Shown piece after piece: positions 54,830 through 63,958 of a stretch of 64,000 nucleotides of DNA. Source of the DNA: Bacillaceae bacterium JMAK1 (GTDB lineage: Bacteria > Bacillota > Bacilli > Bacillales > Marinococcaceae). The DNA is taken from contig JIBW01000006.1 in NCBI GenBank assembly GCA_012970285.1, forward strand, positions 372,001 through 436,000, given 5' to 3'. The number at the start of each line of letters is the position of its first letter. Positions within the stretch are counted from its first letter, which is position 1. The notes below the pieces were generated by a model. That model had not been told where the DNA came from. It did not search any database and was given only the letters and a program-made list of their open reading frames with translations. The position numbers and the translations under genes are program-made.

Positions 54830-55582
54830 TTGACGAACTCAACAGAAGAACGCGGTGTCAGAATTAACGTCTCACAACTCCAAAAGTCATTTGGAGACAA
54901 CGAGGTATTAAAAGACGTCGATCTCACCATAGAAAAAGGTCAATTTATCGCGATTGTCGGAAAGAGTGGTAGCGGTAAAAGTACGTTGTTACGCCTCGTT
55001 GCCGGTCTTGAACAACCGACGAATGGTACGCTTTTATTCGATGATAAAACGATTAAAAAGACAGATGCAAGTGTCACCATGATGTATCAAGATTCTAGGC
55101 TACTTCCTTGGAAAACCGTTATTGATAACGTAGGCCTTGGACTTAAAGGTGACTGGAAAGACGGAGCACTTCGGGTGCTTCAAGCAGTCGGACTTTCCGA
55201 GTTTCAAAAAGAGTGGCCTGGAACGCTATCTGGAGGTCAGAAACAGCGAGTCGCCTTAGCAAGAGCACTTATTCGCGAGCCAGACTTGCTTATGCTCGAT
55301 GAACCACTTAGCGCATTAGATGCACTTACACGAACGGAAATGCAAGACTTGATTGAACAGATTTGGAGAGACAATCAATTTACGTCTCTTCTCGTTACAC
55401 ATGACGTTCGCGAGGCAGTTAAGCTTGCCGATCGCATCGTTCTAATTGAAGACGGTGAAATTACACTCGACCTTGAAAACCCGTTGCCAAGACCTCGAGA
55501 TGTTACCGACGAACGACTTGTTGCACTTGAAAAACAAGTCACAAACAGAATACTCGAAGAAGAACCTTCAGCAAACCATTGA
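54830..55582 (+). CDS. ssuB: sulfonate-type ABC transporter ATPase
   Basis: A 250-residue ATPase. Walker [10 protein letters not shown], signature LSGGQKQRV, Walker [14 protein letters not shown]-loop VTHDVREAV. The TTG at 54830 follows AGGAGGAG by eight bases; the frame upstream to 54794 overlaps ssuC. The stop codon lies in the terminator stem. Confidence 0.9.
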   Translation: MTNSTEERGVRINVSQLQKSFGDNEVLKDVDLTIEKGQFIAIVGKSGSGKSTLLRLVAGLEQPTNGTLLFDDKTIKKTDASVTMMYQDSRLLPWKTVIDNVGLGLKGDWKDGALRVLQAVGLSEFQKEWPGTLSGGQKQRVALARALIREPDLLMLDEPLSALDALTRTEMQDLIEQIWRDNQFTSLLVTHDVREAVKLADRIVLIEDGEITLDLENPLPRPRDVTDERLVALEKQVTNRILEEEPSANH

Positions 55583-55608
55583 GAGCCACCCTCTCAATGG
55601 TTTTTGTT
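55574..55608 (+). terminator. terminator of VOC-ssuACB operon
   Basis: AACCATTGAGAG/CTCTCAATGGTT perfect stem with a five-base loop, then TTTGTT. It includes the ssuB stop. Confidence 0.9.
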
Positions 55609-55928
55609 CGTTTAGATGGCGCGCTGCCACGTTCCTATTCTGAAAATTGCTTTACAGTCAGATATTTAGAAAGGTTCTTGTAGTAATATCTGCTCAATGT
55701 AATCTGTGTACAATTACACATTCTATATAAAGTAACTAAGTACTAGATTCTATACCGCCACCTCATATAGCGAACCTCACCTCACCTATAACGTAACAAC
55801 AGACTAAAACTATAGAATTATACTTATCCAAATACTTCCTTATATCTTTTGAGTCCGCCACTATTTAGATTAGTTTAATTTTTATGAATGTTATACTATT
55901 TATCTATTATCTGAAGGAGGGGTTTTTA
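55609..55928. other. intergenic leader of ggt
   Basis: No gene seen. A palindrome TGTGTA-CAAT-TACACA lies at 55705-55720, a possible regulator site. The remainder is AT-rich. Confidence 0.4.
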
Positions 55929-57917
55929 TTGAAAAAGAAAGCGATCTCATCGATTACTAGTGCAGCGATGATCGGTTCTCTCATCTTTATGAATGTTCAG
56001 CCTGCATCCGCCGAAGAGCAATCGGTTCCTGTAGACTTAGCCGAACATGGAATGGTTTCTAGTTCGCATGACCTCGCCACTCAAATTGGTCAACAATTTC
56101 TGAGCGAAGGTGCGAATGCTGTTGATGCGGCAGTGGCAGTTCAATTTGCATTGAACGTCGTAGAACCACATATGTCCGGAATCGGTGGTGGCGGATTTAT
56201 GATGGTCTATGACTCAAAAACCGGTGAAACGACAATCGTAAACAGTCGTGAACGCGCTCCACTCGGTGCCACACCAGATATGTTTCTAGATGAAAACGGC
56301 AATGTTATTCCTTTTGCAGAACGTTCTACAAGCGGTCAAGCGGTCGGTGTACCTGGAACATTAGACGGGGTAAATTCTGCGCTTGATGAATGGGGTAGCT
56401 TTGAATTTGAAGAACTCATTCAACCTGCGATTGATTTAGCTGCAGATGGCTTCCATATTGACCGCCAACTAGCTGATGCAATTTCTGATAATGAAACGAA
56501 ATTGCTCAAAAGCACAGCCAAGCATGTGTACTTACCCGATGGTGAACCTTTAGAACAGGGGGATTTTATCATTCAAGAGGATCTTGCTCATGCATTAAGC
56601 CTCATTCAAGAACAAGGTCTTGATGTGTTTTATCACGGTGAAATCGGAAACGCCATCGCAGAAACCGTTCAAACATACGGCGGGACGATGACGACTGAAG
56701 ATATTGCTAATTTCAATTCTACAGTGGAACAACCTGTTTGGGGAGAATACCATGATTACTCAATCGCAAGTATGCCTCCACCAAGCTCAGGGGGTCTCAC
56801 ATTACTTCAAATGCTCTCCATCCTTGATGGCTTTGACATTGGACAATACGATCCAAAAGATCCGATGCGTTACCATATTCTAGCTGAAACGATGCGTCTT
56901 GCTTATGCAGACCGTGCGGAGTACATGGGCGACCCAGAGTTTGTTGAAGTTCCATTTGACGGGTTATTACATCCTGAGTATATCGAAGAGCGTCGCGACT
57001 TGATTCCGCTTGATCATTCTTCAGAAAATGTAGAAGCTGGAGATCCTTGGGCTTATGACGATCGTGAAGAAGGTTCTCTTGACAGTCACTATGAAGACCA
57101 AGACGGAATGGGCGAAACGACTCACTTCACGGTCACTGATGCAAAAGGCAACATGGTGAGTTATACGAGTACGATTGAATCATTGTTCGGTACCGGAATT
57201 ATGGTCCCAGACTACGGGATTATGCTTAATAATGAATTGACCGACTTCGATGCTGTACCCGGTGGTGCAAATGAAGTACAACCAAACAAACGCCCACTCT
57301 CTAGCATGACACCGACGATCGTGTTTGACGGGGAAGGCGACCCAGTGATGAGTGTCGGCTCTCCTGGTGGTCCCCGTATTATTAACGCAGTATTCCAAGT
57401 GATCACAAATGTCCTTGACCATGGGATGACACTCGAAGAAGCTGTCGATGAACCGAGAATCCATAGCATGGGAGCGAAAGACATCACCTATGAAGAAACG
57501 ATTCCTACCTCGGCTATACGCGCATTAGAGGAAATGGGTCATGAATTTAACACACAAATGGCAATTGGAAACGTCCAAAGTATCCGAGTGACAAGCGCAG
57601 GGCTTTATGAAGGCGTTGCCGATAAACGTCGCGACGGTGCCTCGCTCGGACTTACTGTTGATGCAACGTCCATGCGCTCTTTAGTTCGTGAACTTGAAGC
57701 AAATGAGGAGATTGCAAGCTCAGAAGTGGCAGATCAGCTCTACCGTGAACTCTCAATCATTCGCTTGTTCCAACTACACGGATTCACACGTGAGATTGTG
57801 AGCCATACTGAAGCCTTTCAAGATACGATCGATGCCCTTTTTGAAGAAGGAGAACTATCATTTAAAGTGCATCGTATGCTTCAGGCACAAGCATCCATCA
57901 TAATTCATCACGCATAG
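55929..57917 (+). CDS. ggt: gamma-glutamyltransferase
   Basis: A 662-residue secreted Ntn-hydrolase. Signal peptide (cleavage near ASA-EE). The maturation/nucleophile Thr is in MGETTHFTVTD; GIGGGGFMMVYDSKTGET, YTSTIESLFGTG, and SVGSPGGPRIINAVFQ form the active site. The enzyme hydrolyses or transfers gamma-glutamyl groups (glutathione, poly-gamma-glutamate). After the usual end (DKRRDGASLGLTVDA) there is an extra helical tail of about 80 residues. TTG start behind GAAGGAGG. Confidence 0.92.
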   Translation: MKKKAISSITSAAMIGSLIFMNVQPASAEEQSVPVDLAEHGMVSSSHDLATQIGQQFLSEGANAVDAAVAVQFALNVVEPHMSGIGGGGFMMVYDSKTGETTIVNSRERAPLGATPDMFLDENGNVIPFAERSTSGQAVGVPGTLDGVNSALDEWGSFEFEELIQPAIDLAADGFHIDRQLADAISDNETKLLKSTAKHVYLPDGEPLEQGDFIIQEDLAHALSLIQEQGLDVFYHGEIGNAIAETVQTYGGTMTTEDIANFNSTVEQPVWGEYHDYSIASMPPPSSGGLTLLQMLSILDGFDIGQYDPKDPMRYHILAETMRLAYADRAEYMGDPEFVEVPFDGLLHPEYIEERRDLIPLDHSSENVEAGDPWAYDDREEGSLDSHYEDQDGMGETTHFTVTDAKGNMVSYTSTIESLFGTGIMVPDYGIMLNNELTDFDAVPGGANEVQPNKRPLSSMTPTIVFDGEGDPVMSVGSPGGPRIINAVFQVITNVLDHGMTLEEAVDEPRIHSMGAKDITYEETIPTSAIRALEEMGHEFNTQMAIGNVQSIRVTSAGLYEGVADKRRDGASLGLTVDATSMRSLVRELEANEEIASSEVADQLYRELSIIRLFQLHGFTREIVSHTEAFQDTIDALFEEGELSFKVHRMLQAQASIIIHHA

Positions 57918-58037
57918 ATTCTCTCTTCGTCCACTTTACTTATTGTAAAGTGGACGATTTACGTAGTAGACATGAATTGGCATATGTTGCTAGAATTCCC
58001 TATAATAGAGCAATGACGATTAGAAAGGGGGAGGCAC

Positions 58038-59624
58038 ATGTTCCGTACAAGAAAATTACCATTGCAATTCCGAGTCATGATCTATGCGATGGCGATGTTA
58101 TTTGGAACAATTTTATTAAGCGGAATATTTGTAGCCTTCTCACAAGCCCAGCAAGCGAGACAATCCTTAGAAGACCAAGTGTTGTTAAGCGCTAGTCATC
58201 TCGCTGAAAGCCCAATGGTGGTCGAAGCGTTGCAAGATGACTATGCAAACGAAGCATTACGTACAATGCTCCAAAAATTACGAGATGAGAATGATTTGCT
58301 ATATATCGTCGTGGTTGATATGACAGCTACACGCCTTACACACCCTAATCCTTCAGAAATTGGGGAATTATTTGTAGGTGATGATATCTCGGATGTATTA
58401 GAGAATGAGCGTACATATACTTCAGAATTCGAAGGTACCTTAGGGCCTTCCTTACGTGCATTTACACCGGTTTACAATCCTACAAATGAACAAATCGGAG
58501 CTGTTTCTGTCGGTATTTCGACCGATCGGGTCGACGCCTATGTCTCTGACCACCTAAACTCGCTCTTCATTAGTATTGGTATTAGTTTGATGATCGGAAC
58601 TATTGGATCCTTTTTCCTTGCCAGACGCATTAAACAAACACTCAATGGCATGGAACCAGAAGATATTGCCCACCGCCTCAAAGAACGCGAAGCCATGCTT
58701 TCAAGTGTACAAGAAGGGGTCATCGCTACGGACCAAAACGGGATTATTATCGTTGCCAATGCTTCTGCAAAAGCGACCTTTCATTCGAACCTAATCGGTT
58801 TGTCAATTTATGATGCATGGCCTAACTTACCTATTCAACAACAATTAGCGCAGCAACAAATGGCAAAAGACGAACTTCATCGCTATCAATCAACCGAAAT
58901 GATAACAAATCGAATACCGGTCATTGTTAATGAATTAACAGTAGGTACATTGATTACATTTAGAGATAAAAGTGAGCTAGACCATTTAGTAGAGCGGCTT
59001 GCAAGTGTGGAGAACTACGCCCAACAATTGCGTATGCAAACACACGAATTCATGAATAAGCTTCACATCATTGGCGCAATGGTGTATACCGAATCGTATG
59101 ATGAACTTGAAGATTATATCGAGACTCTTTCCACTTCCTATCAGGCTGGTGTGAATGAAGTGGGTACATATGTGAAAGACGTTACTTTAGCAAGTTATCT
59201 ATCAAATCAATTAGAGCGGCTTCAGGAATCGGGTGTTCACATTACCATTGCTGGTGAAGGGTCATGGCCAGAACTGCATTATTCAAGTCAATTAGACACT
59301 TGGATTACCGTAATTGGAAATGCGTTAAATAACGCCTATGATGCCATCCATCAACAAACCCATCGAGAAATCACACTACGGTTTTCAACCGAAAACACAA
59401 GTCTTTTACTTGAGATCAGCGATAATGGTAGTGGGTTTACCGATGAGCAATTATCTACCTTTAAGAAACAAGGTTTTTCTACAAAAGGAATTAACCGAGG
59501 ATTTGGATTAACAATCATGCTAAATGCTATTACTATTGCCAACGGTAGCTATGAGTTTAATAGTTCAATAGGCAGAGGGACAACGTTAAAAGTAGCGATT
59601 CCATATAAAGAAAAGGAGGATTAG
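58038..59624 (+). CDS. CitA/DcuS-family sensor histidine kinase
   Basis: A 528-residue sensor: two membrane helices (about 13-33 and 173-193) enclosing an extracellular PAS-like citrate/dicarboxylate domain, a cytosolic PAS domain (AMLSSVQEGVIATDQNGIIIVANA), the phospho-acceptor His in MQTHEFMNKLHIIGAM, and an ATPase domain with N-box GNALNNAYDAI and G-boxes ISDNGSGF, GINRGFGLTI. It should sense an external di/tricarboxylate and, with the next gene, control the adjacent transporter. Confidence 0.92.
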   Translation: MFRTRKLPLQFRVMIYAMAMLFGTILLSGIFVAFSQAQQARQSLEDQVLLSASHLAESPMVVEALQDDYANEALRTMLQKLRDENDLLYIVVVDMTATRLTHPNPSEIGELFVGDDISDVLENERTYTSEFEGTLGPSLRAFTPVYNPTNEQIGAVSVGISTDRVDAYVSDHLNSLFISIGISLMIGTIGSFFLARRIKQTLNGMEPEDIAHRLKEREAMLSSVQEGVIATDQNGIIIVANASAKATFHSNLIGLSIYDAWPNLPIQQQLAQQQMAKDELHRYQSTEMITNRIPVIVNELTVGTLITFRDKSELDHLVERLASVENYAQQLRMQTHEFMNKLHIIGAMVYTESYDELEDYIETLSTSYQAGVNEVGTYVKDVTLASYLSNQLERLQESGVHITIAGEGSWPELHYSSQLDTWITVIGNALNNAYDAIHQQTHREITLRFSTENTSLLLEISDNGSGFTDEQLSTFKKQGFSTKGINRGFGLTIMLNAITIANGSYEFNSSIGRGTTLKVAIPYKEKED

Positions 59625-59626
59625 TG

Positions 59627-60331
59627 ATGTATTCTATTGGAGCCATTGATGACGAACCATTAATTATTAAATTCCATGAGCTTTACACCGAAAAAGTTAA
59701 GGGCTATGTGTGGAAAGGTTCTGCAAACACATTAGCTACAGGCAAAGAAATGATCTTAAACAAAAAATTAGATTTGTTATTGCTCGATATATACTTAGAT
59801 CAAGAAAATGGCCTCCAATTATTACAGTTCATTCGTAACGAGAATATTGATCTTGACGTAATTTTAATTACTTCAGCAAATGATTTGGAATCCATCACGC
59901 TCGGAAAAAGGTATGGAGCCATTGATTTCCTCGTGAAACCTTTTACTTTTGAACGTTTCAAAGAAGCGTTAGAGCGCTACCAATCCTTTCAGAAACATGC
60001 AAAGCCGTTGAATCAACAAACGGATATTGACCAGCTATTTCATGATCAAAGATTGGAAGGACACTTACCTAAAGACCTCCCAAAAGGAATCACAAAAGAA
60101 ACGGCGGTACGAGTTCTTCATGCTTTTAATGATTGTACAGTTTGGTTAACAACCGCCCAACTTTCGGAGCAAACCCAAATCTCTCATGTTTCATTGCGAA
60201 AATACTTACGCTTCTTTAGCGAAACTGACTTGCTTTCTAAAGAAGTTATTTATCAATCTTCCGGTCGGCCCTTACAACAATATCGTCTTACAAGTAAAGG
60301 AGAAGAAATTAAACAAAATGGTTTCATTTAA
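59627..60331 (+). CDS. CitB/DcuR-family response regulator
   Basis: A 234-residue regulator. Receiver domain with DD in IDDEP, phospho-acceptor Asp in LLLLDIYLDQENG, Lys in FLVKPF; C-terminal helix-turn-helix (TTAQLSEQTQISHVSLRKYLRFF). ATG 59627 has AAAGGAGG seven bases upstream and follows the kinase stop by two bases. Pairs with the kinase to activate the transporter operon. Confidence 0.93.
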   Translation: MYSIGAIDDEPLIIKFHELYTEKVKGYVWKGSANTLATGKEMILNKKLDLLLLDIYLDQENGLQLLQFIRNENIDLDVILITSANDLESITLGKRYGAIDFLVKPFTFERFKEALERYQSFQKHAKPLNQQTDIDQLFHDQRLEGHLPKDLPKGITKETAVRVLHAFNDCTVWLTTAQLSEQTQISHVSLRKYLRFFSETDLLSKEVIYQSSGRPLQQYRLTSKGEEIKQNGFI

Positions 60332-60373
60332 TTAAAAAAGCTAGTCGAAACGTGTCTAAATATGCAAAATGTA

Positions 60374-60387
60374 AGTAAGCGTTTTCA
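60374..60387 (+). promoter_or_regulatory. cre box upstream of dicarboxylate transporter
   Basis: AGTAAGCGTTTTCA matches TGWAANCGNTNWCA at 13 of 14 positions, 25 bases before the start. It suggests CcpA repression in glucose. Confidence 0.6.
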
Positions 60388-60411
60388 ATGCGCATCAAGG
60401 AGGGATATTCT

Positions 60412-62094
60412 ATGAAATCAACCTTTATAACGACATGGAACAGTTTATGGAGACAGCACAATCGCACGAAAGATCTCCTAAATATTTTCTCTTATAAAAA
60501 AGACATCGACAAAGCTGCTGAACAACGTAAAAACAAAGAAGAAGCAGCTACAACGAGCAGTTCAGAACCACCATCTTCTCCTAATCTACCAAAACAAGCG
60601 TATACAAAAGCCCAAATGATCGGACTATTACTCGGTCCAACATTGTTTATTCTTACGATGGTATTCTTCAACCCAGAAGGTCTAGCTTCAGAAGCAAGGG
60701 CTGTACTGGCGGTTACATTATGGATCGCGACTTGGTGGGTCACTGAAGCCTTACCGATTCCAGCAACTTCATTACTGCCTTTGATTTTGCTACCAACTAC
60801 TGGTGCCCTTGAAGGAAGCGCGGTTGCCTCTTCATACGGTGACGATGTAATCTTCTTATTCCTCGGTGGTTTCTTTATTGCTACAGCCATGGAAAAATGG
60901 AACTTGCACAAACGAATGGCCTTATTGATTATTTCTTTAATTGGAACGAGTACACAAAGAATCTTACTAGGGTTTATGGTCGCTACAGGTTTCCTCTCAA
61001 TGTGGGTGTCAAACACCGCAGCTGTTATGATGATGATTCCTATGGGACTCGCAATTACCGCTCAAGTAGCTTCTGCATTGAAGGGCAAACCTGAAGAAAA
61101 AGACTTTCCAAAATTCGAAAAGGCGCTTATTTTCGGGATTGGGTACGCGGGTACGATTGGTGGTGTTGGTACTTTAATTGGTACTCCACCAAACATTATC
61201 TTAGCTGGACAAATGCGCGAAATTTTTGGAATAGAGATTTCATTCGCTACTTGGATGTTATTCGGTATTCCAATTGTAGCAATCATGCTCCTCTTTACAT
61301 GGTTCTATCTTGGTAGAGTAGCCTTTAAAACCGAAATTAAGTCTCTTCCGGGCGGCAAAGCCGTTATTCAAGATGAACGAAAAGGTCTTGGAAAAACTTC
61401 TTACGAAGAGTTGATGGTAGGTTTTGTTTTCCTATTCGCTGCTTTCATGTGGGTGACACGCTCTTTCTTCTGGGATTATGAAGATGGAATCATCTATGGT
61501 ATTCAAGGGTTAAGTGATGGTTTAATCGCCGTTCTTGCCGCAGTATTGCTGTTTTCCATTCCTGCAAGTCGAGCAAAGGGTGGTCGCATTCTAGTCTGGT
61601 CAGATTCTAGAGACATTCCTTGGGGCGTATTACTACTCTTCGGTGGTGGTCTTGCAATCGCACAAGGGTTTACTGCATCTGGATTATCAGATTGGCTCGG
61701 TCAACAGCTTACGGTTCTAGATGGATTTAATCTAATCATCATTATCGCTGCTGCTACAATTTTCATTATGATTTTAACGGAGATCACATCAAATACAGCT
61801 ACAGCTACAATGATTTTACCTGTTGTTGCTGCACTAGCACTCGCCCTTGATGTTCACCCATTTGCACTCATGATTCCTTGTGCAATGGCCGCGAACATGG
61901 CATTTATGTTACCTGTTGGTACACCACCAAATGCCATTATGTTTGGAACAGGTAAGCTGAAAATAATTGAGATGGTAAAAACAGGATTCTTCGTGAACAT
62001 TGTTGCAACCATAATTATTATCTTCGGTGTCTACTATGCTGTACCACTCGTTTGGGGAATTGATTTATCAGTCTTCCCAGCATCTCTTCAATAA
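60412..62094 (+). CDS. SLC13/DASS-type Na+:dicarboxylate symporter
   Basis: A 560-residue transporter with about twelve hydrophobic helices. Both ion-binding SNT motifs are present: SMWVSNTAAVMMMIP and ITSNTATATMILP; GTPPN signatures follow (TLIGTPPNII and PVGTPPNAIMFG). An extra hydrophilic N-terminus of about 60 residues (KDIDKAAEQRKNKEEA) precedes the first helix. It should import citrate, malate, succinate or sulfate with sodium. Probable target of the adjacent CitA/CitB pair. ATG 60412 follows AAGGAGG. Confidence 0.92.
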   Translation: MKSTFITTWNSLWRQHNRTKDLLNIFSYKKDIDKAAEQRKNKEEAATTSSSEPPSSPNLPKQAYTKAQMIGLLLGPTLFILTMVFFNPEGLASEARAVLAVTLWIATWWVTEALPIPATSLLPLILLPTTGALEGSAVASSYGDDVIFLFLGGFFIATAMEKWNLHKRMALLIISLIGTSTQRILLGFMVATGFLSMWVSNTAAVMMMIPMGLAITAQVASALKGKPEEKDFPKFEKALIFGIGYAGTIGGVGTLIGTPPNIILAGQMREIFGIEISFATWMLFGIPIVAIMLLFTWFYLGRVAFKTEIKSLPGGKAVIQDERKGLGKTSYEELMVGFVFLFAAFMWVTRSFFWDYEDGIIYGIQGLSDGLIAVLAAVLLFSIPASRAKGGRILVWSDSRDIPWGVLLLFGGGLAIAQGFTASGLSDWLGQQLTVLDGFNLIIIIAAATIFIMILTEITSNTATATMILPVVAALALALDVHPFALMIPCAMAANMAFMLPVGTPPNAIMFGTGKLKIIEMVKTGFFVNIVATIIIIFGVYYAVPLVWGIDLSVFPASLQ

Positions 62095-62096
62095 AT

Positions 62097-62134
62097 AAAG
62101 AGTTCTCCCAAGCATGGGAGAACTCTTTTTCTTG
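62097..62134 (+). terminator. terminator of dicarboxylate transporter gene
   Basis: A 14-bp stem AAAGAGTTCTCCCA/TGGGAGAACTCTTT with four-base loop, followed by TTCTTGG and preceded by A-run. Confidence 0.9.
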
Positions 62135-62187
62135 GCAGAAGCACACACAATCGTCATACTAGACATGACGAAAGGGAGGGTTAACCA

Positions 62188-63033
62188 TTGATTCGCCAAT
62201 TACATCCAGAAGATCAAACGTACTATGAACAAATGGACACTGGCATCGAGGACGATTACATTGCAGCTATTTTCCCGCACCTCGTTACAGGACCAAACAA
62301 AATGTATGGACTATTTATTGAAAATCAACTCGTCAGTACAGCAGGATTTACGATTTACCATTCGGTCTATGCTATGCTCGGGAGATTACGTACGGATCGT
62401 CGCTATCGCGGGCAAAACTTAGCAACAGAAATTATAAGCAACGTGTTAGACAAAGCTTGGGGACATTCAGCGATCCAGTGGGTCGGCGCCAATACCCAAC
62501 AATCAAACGTACCCGCTCAAAAAGTACTCACTAAAATTGGCTTAACTCCACTTATCTCTTTGCAATCAGCAACAACAACATCGCCGAACCAATTGGCCGA
62601 TAATCACGCTCAATGGACAGAAATCACTACTCTTTCAAAGAAAAAAGCGCTACTTTCAGAACAGTATATCCAACCGGGACGAGTATTCCCATACGAATGT
62701 TATTATCCCTTTGAAGCGAAAACTGAATTATTTAACGATGATGAAGTTGCTACGTGGCGTTTCTTTATGAATGAGCAACGTGATCGTTTTTTTATAGCGA
62801 AATACGACCAAAAAAAATATCACTACTTGCACGTCCTCTATCCGTTTGATGACTTGTTTGATCAACCTGGTCTATGGTCTACGATCACTCAAACATATAG
62901 CGACTCACGAGTACTCTTTGAAGAGGAGGTTCACGTTTGGATCGATTTAACTAGCGATCAACTAGAAAAGCTTCCCAAACAACACCCTTTTAACCTTCCT
63001 TCACCGTGGAACCTTTACGTAGATCAACGATAG
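62188..63033 (+). CDS. GNAT-family acetyltransferase with C-terminal extension
   Basis: A 281-residue protein. The N-terminal half is GNAT: GRLRTDRRYRGQNLATEII is the acetyl-CoA loop, then VGANTQQSNVPAQKVLTKIGL. The second half (about 150-281) is an additional alpha/beta domain without a recognised motif. TTG start behind GGGAGGG. Substrate unknown. Confidence 0.82.
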   Translation: MIRQLHPEDQTYYEQMDTGIEDDYIAAIFPHLVTGPNKMYGLFIENQLVSTAGFTIYHSVYAMLGRLRTDRRYRGQNLATEIISNVLDKAWGHSAIQWVGANTQQSNVPAQKVLTKIGLTPLISLQSATTTSPNQLADNHAQWTEITTLSKKKALLSEQYIQPGRVFPYECYYPFEAKTELFNDDEVATWRFFMNEQRDRFFIAKYDQKKYHYLHVLYPFDDLFDQPGLWSTITQTYSDSRVLFEEEVHVWIDLTSDQLEKLPKQHPFNLPSPWNLYVDQR

Positions 63034-63046
63034 CTCTTCATTCAAA

Positions 63047-63078
63047 AATTCAGCCCCCATGCTTTATGGGAGCTGAAT
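63047..63078 (-). terminator. terminator shared by convergent genes (better on minus strand)
   Basis: TTCAGC...CCCAT / ATGGG...GCTGAA hairpin; the T-run is on the minus strand, after the hydrolase gene. Confidence 0.6.
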
Positions 63079-63097
63079 TAATATCTTATGAAGGTCT

Positions 63098-63958
63098 TCA
63101 CGTGCACCTAGATTTCTTATCAAACTGCAGAATGTGCTCCGCAATTTCCTTTGGCTTCTCTTCTGGTACGTAATGACCACACCCTTCAATCTCATAACCG
63201 TGGACATGGTCAATAGTCTTCTTCCATACATCAACCACAGGTAAACCAGCCAAGTTGCCATGTTCTCCCCAAAGCAGCAACGTCTCCATCGATAACGTAT
63301 CGACTCCTTGTTCATATTCAGAAAGATCTGAATGATAGTTAGCACGGTAATCACTTAGCGCTGCTTGAACCGCACCTGGTTGCTTAAACGCTCGTAAATA
63401 TTCATCAAAAGACCCATCTGCCTTTAGGCGTTCATACAACCCATCACCACGACTTAATAGAAACGTTAAGTACTCTTCTTCTTTTCCCTCTATTAACGTT
63501 TCGGGAAGATCTGGCACGATTTGAAATACCCAATGCCAATACTTTTTGGCTACTTCTTTGGCTGACAAGTGATAGACGTATTCCATTGGCATAATATCAA
63601 TGAATACGAGCTTATGAACAAGTTCTGGACGTAAATAAGCAAGCTTCCTAGCAATTCTTGCACCTCGGTCGTGACCAACAATCAAGGCGCTCTGAACGTT
63701 TAAGGTGTCTAGTACATGAGCGACATCGTTTGCCATAACATCATTTCGATACAACGATTCTCCTACCGGCTTTGCTGAATTGCCATAACCTCTTAAGTCA
63801 ACGGTAACGATCCGGTACTGTTCTGATAAATAAGGAATCACATATCGCCACGTTAACGAGCTTTGAGGAAACCCATGTAACAAAAGACAGACCGGCTTTT
63901 CAATCGCACCATCATCCGTATAATGAATGGTTACACCTTGAACAGTTACCTCTCCCAT
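63098..63958 (-). CDS. alpha/beta hydrolase, haloacetate-dehalogenase-like
   Basis: A 286-residue alpha/beta hydrolase. The nucleophile Asp is in VGHDRGARIAR, which also gives the two Arg that bind the substrate carboxylate in fluoroacetate dehalogenases; the halide-site His-Trp is in KKYWHWVFQ; a Tyr is in ALSDYRANY; the catalytic His is in GCGHYVPEE. Oxyanion hole HGFPQSSLTW. This set is the fluoro/chloroacetate dehalogenase pattern rather than epoxide hydrolase. The ATG follows AAAGAGGTG. It could instead be a related epoxide or haloalkane hydrolase. Confidence 0.72.
   Translation of the reverse strand: MGEVTVQGVTIHYTDDGAIEKPVCLLLHGFPQSSLTWRYVIPYLSEQYRIVTVDLRGYGNSAKPVGESLYRNDVMANDVAHVLDTLNVQSALIVGHDRGARIARKLAYLRPELVHKLVFIDIMPMEYVYHLSAKEVAKKYWHWVFQIVPDLPETLIEGKEEEYLTFLLSRGDGLYERLKADGSFDEYLRAFKQPGAVQAALSDYRANYHSDLSEYEQGVDTLSMETLLLWGEHGNLAGLPVVDVWKKTIDHVHGYEIEGCGHYVPEEKPKEIAEHILQFDKKSRCT

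Noticed and set aside
54409-54930. Several short frames over ssuC on both strands
   Set aside because: They overlap a clear permease gene and lack any family pattern or ribosome site.
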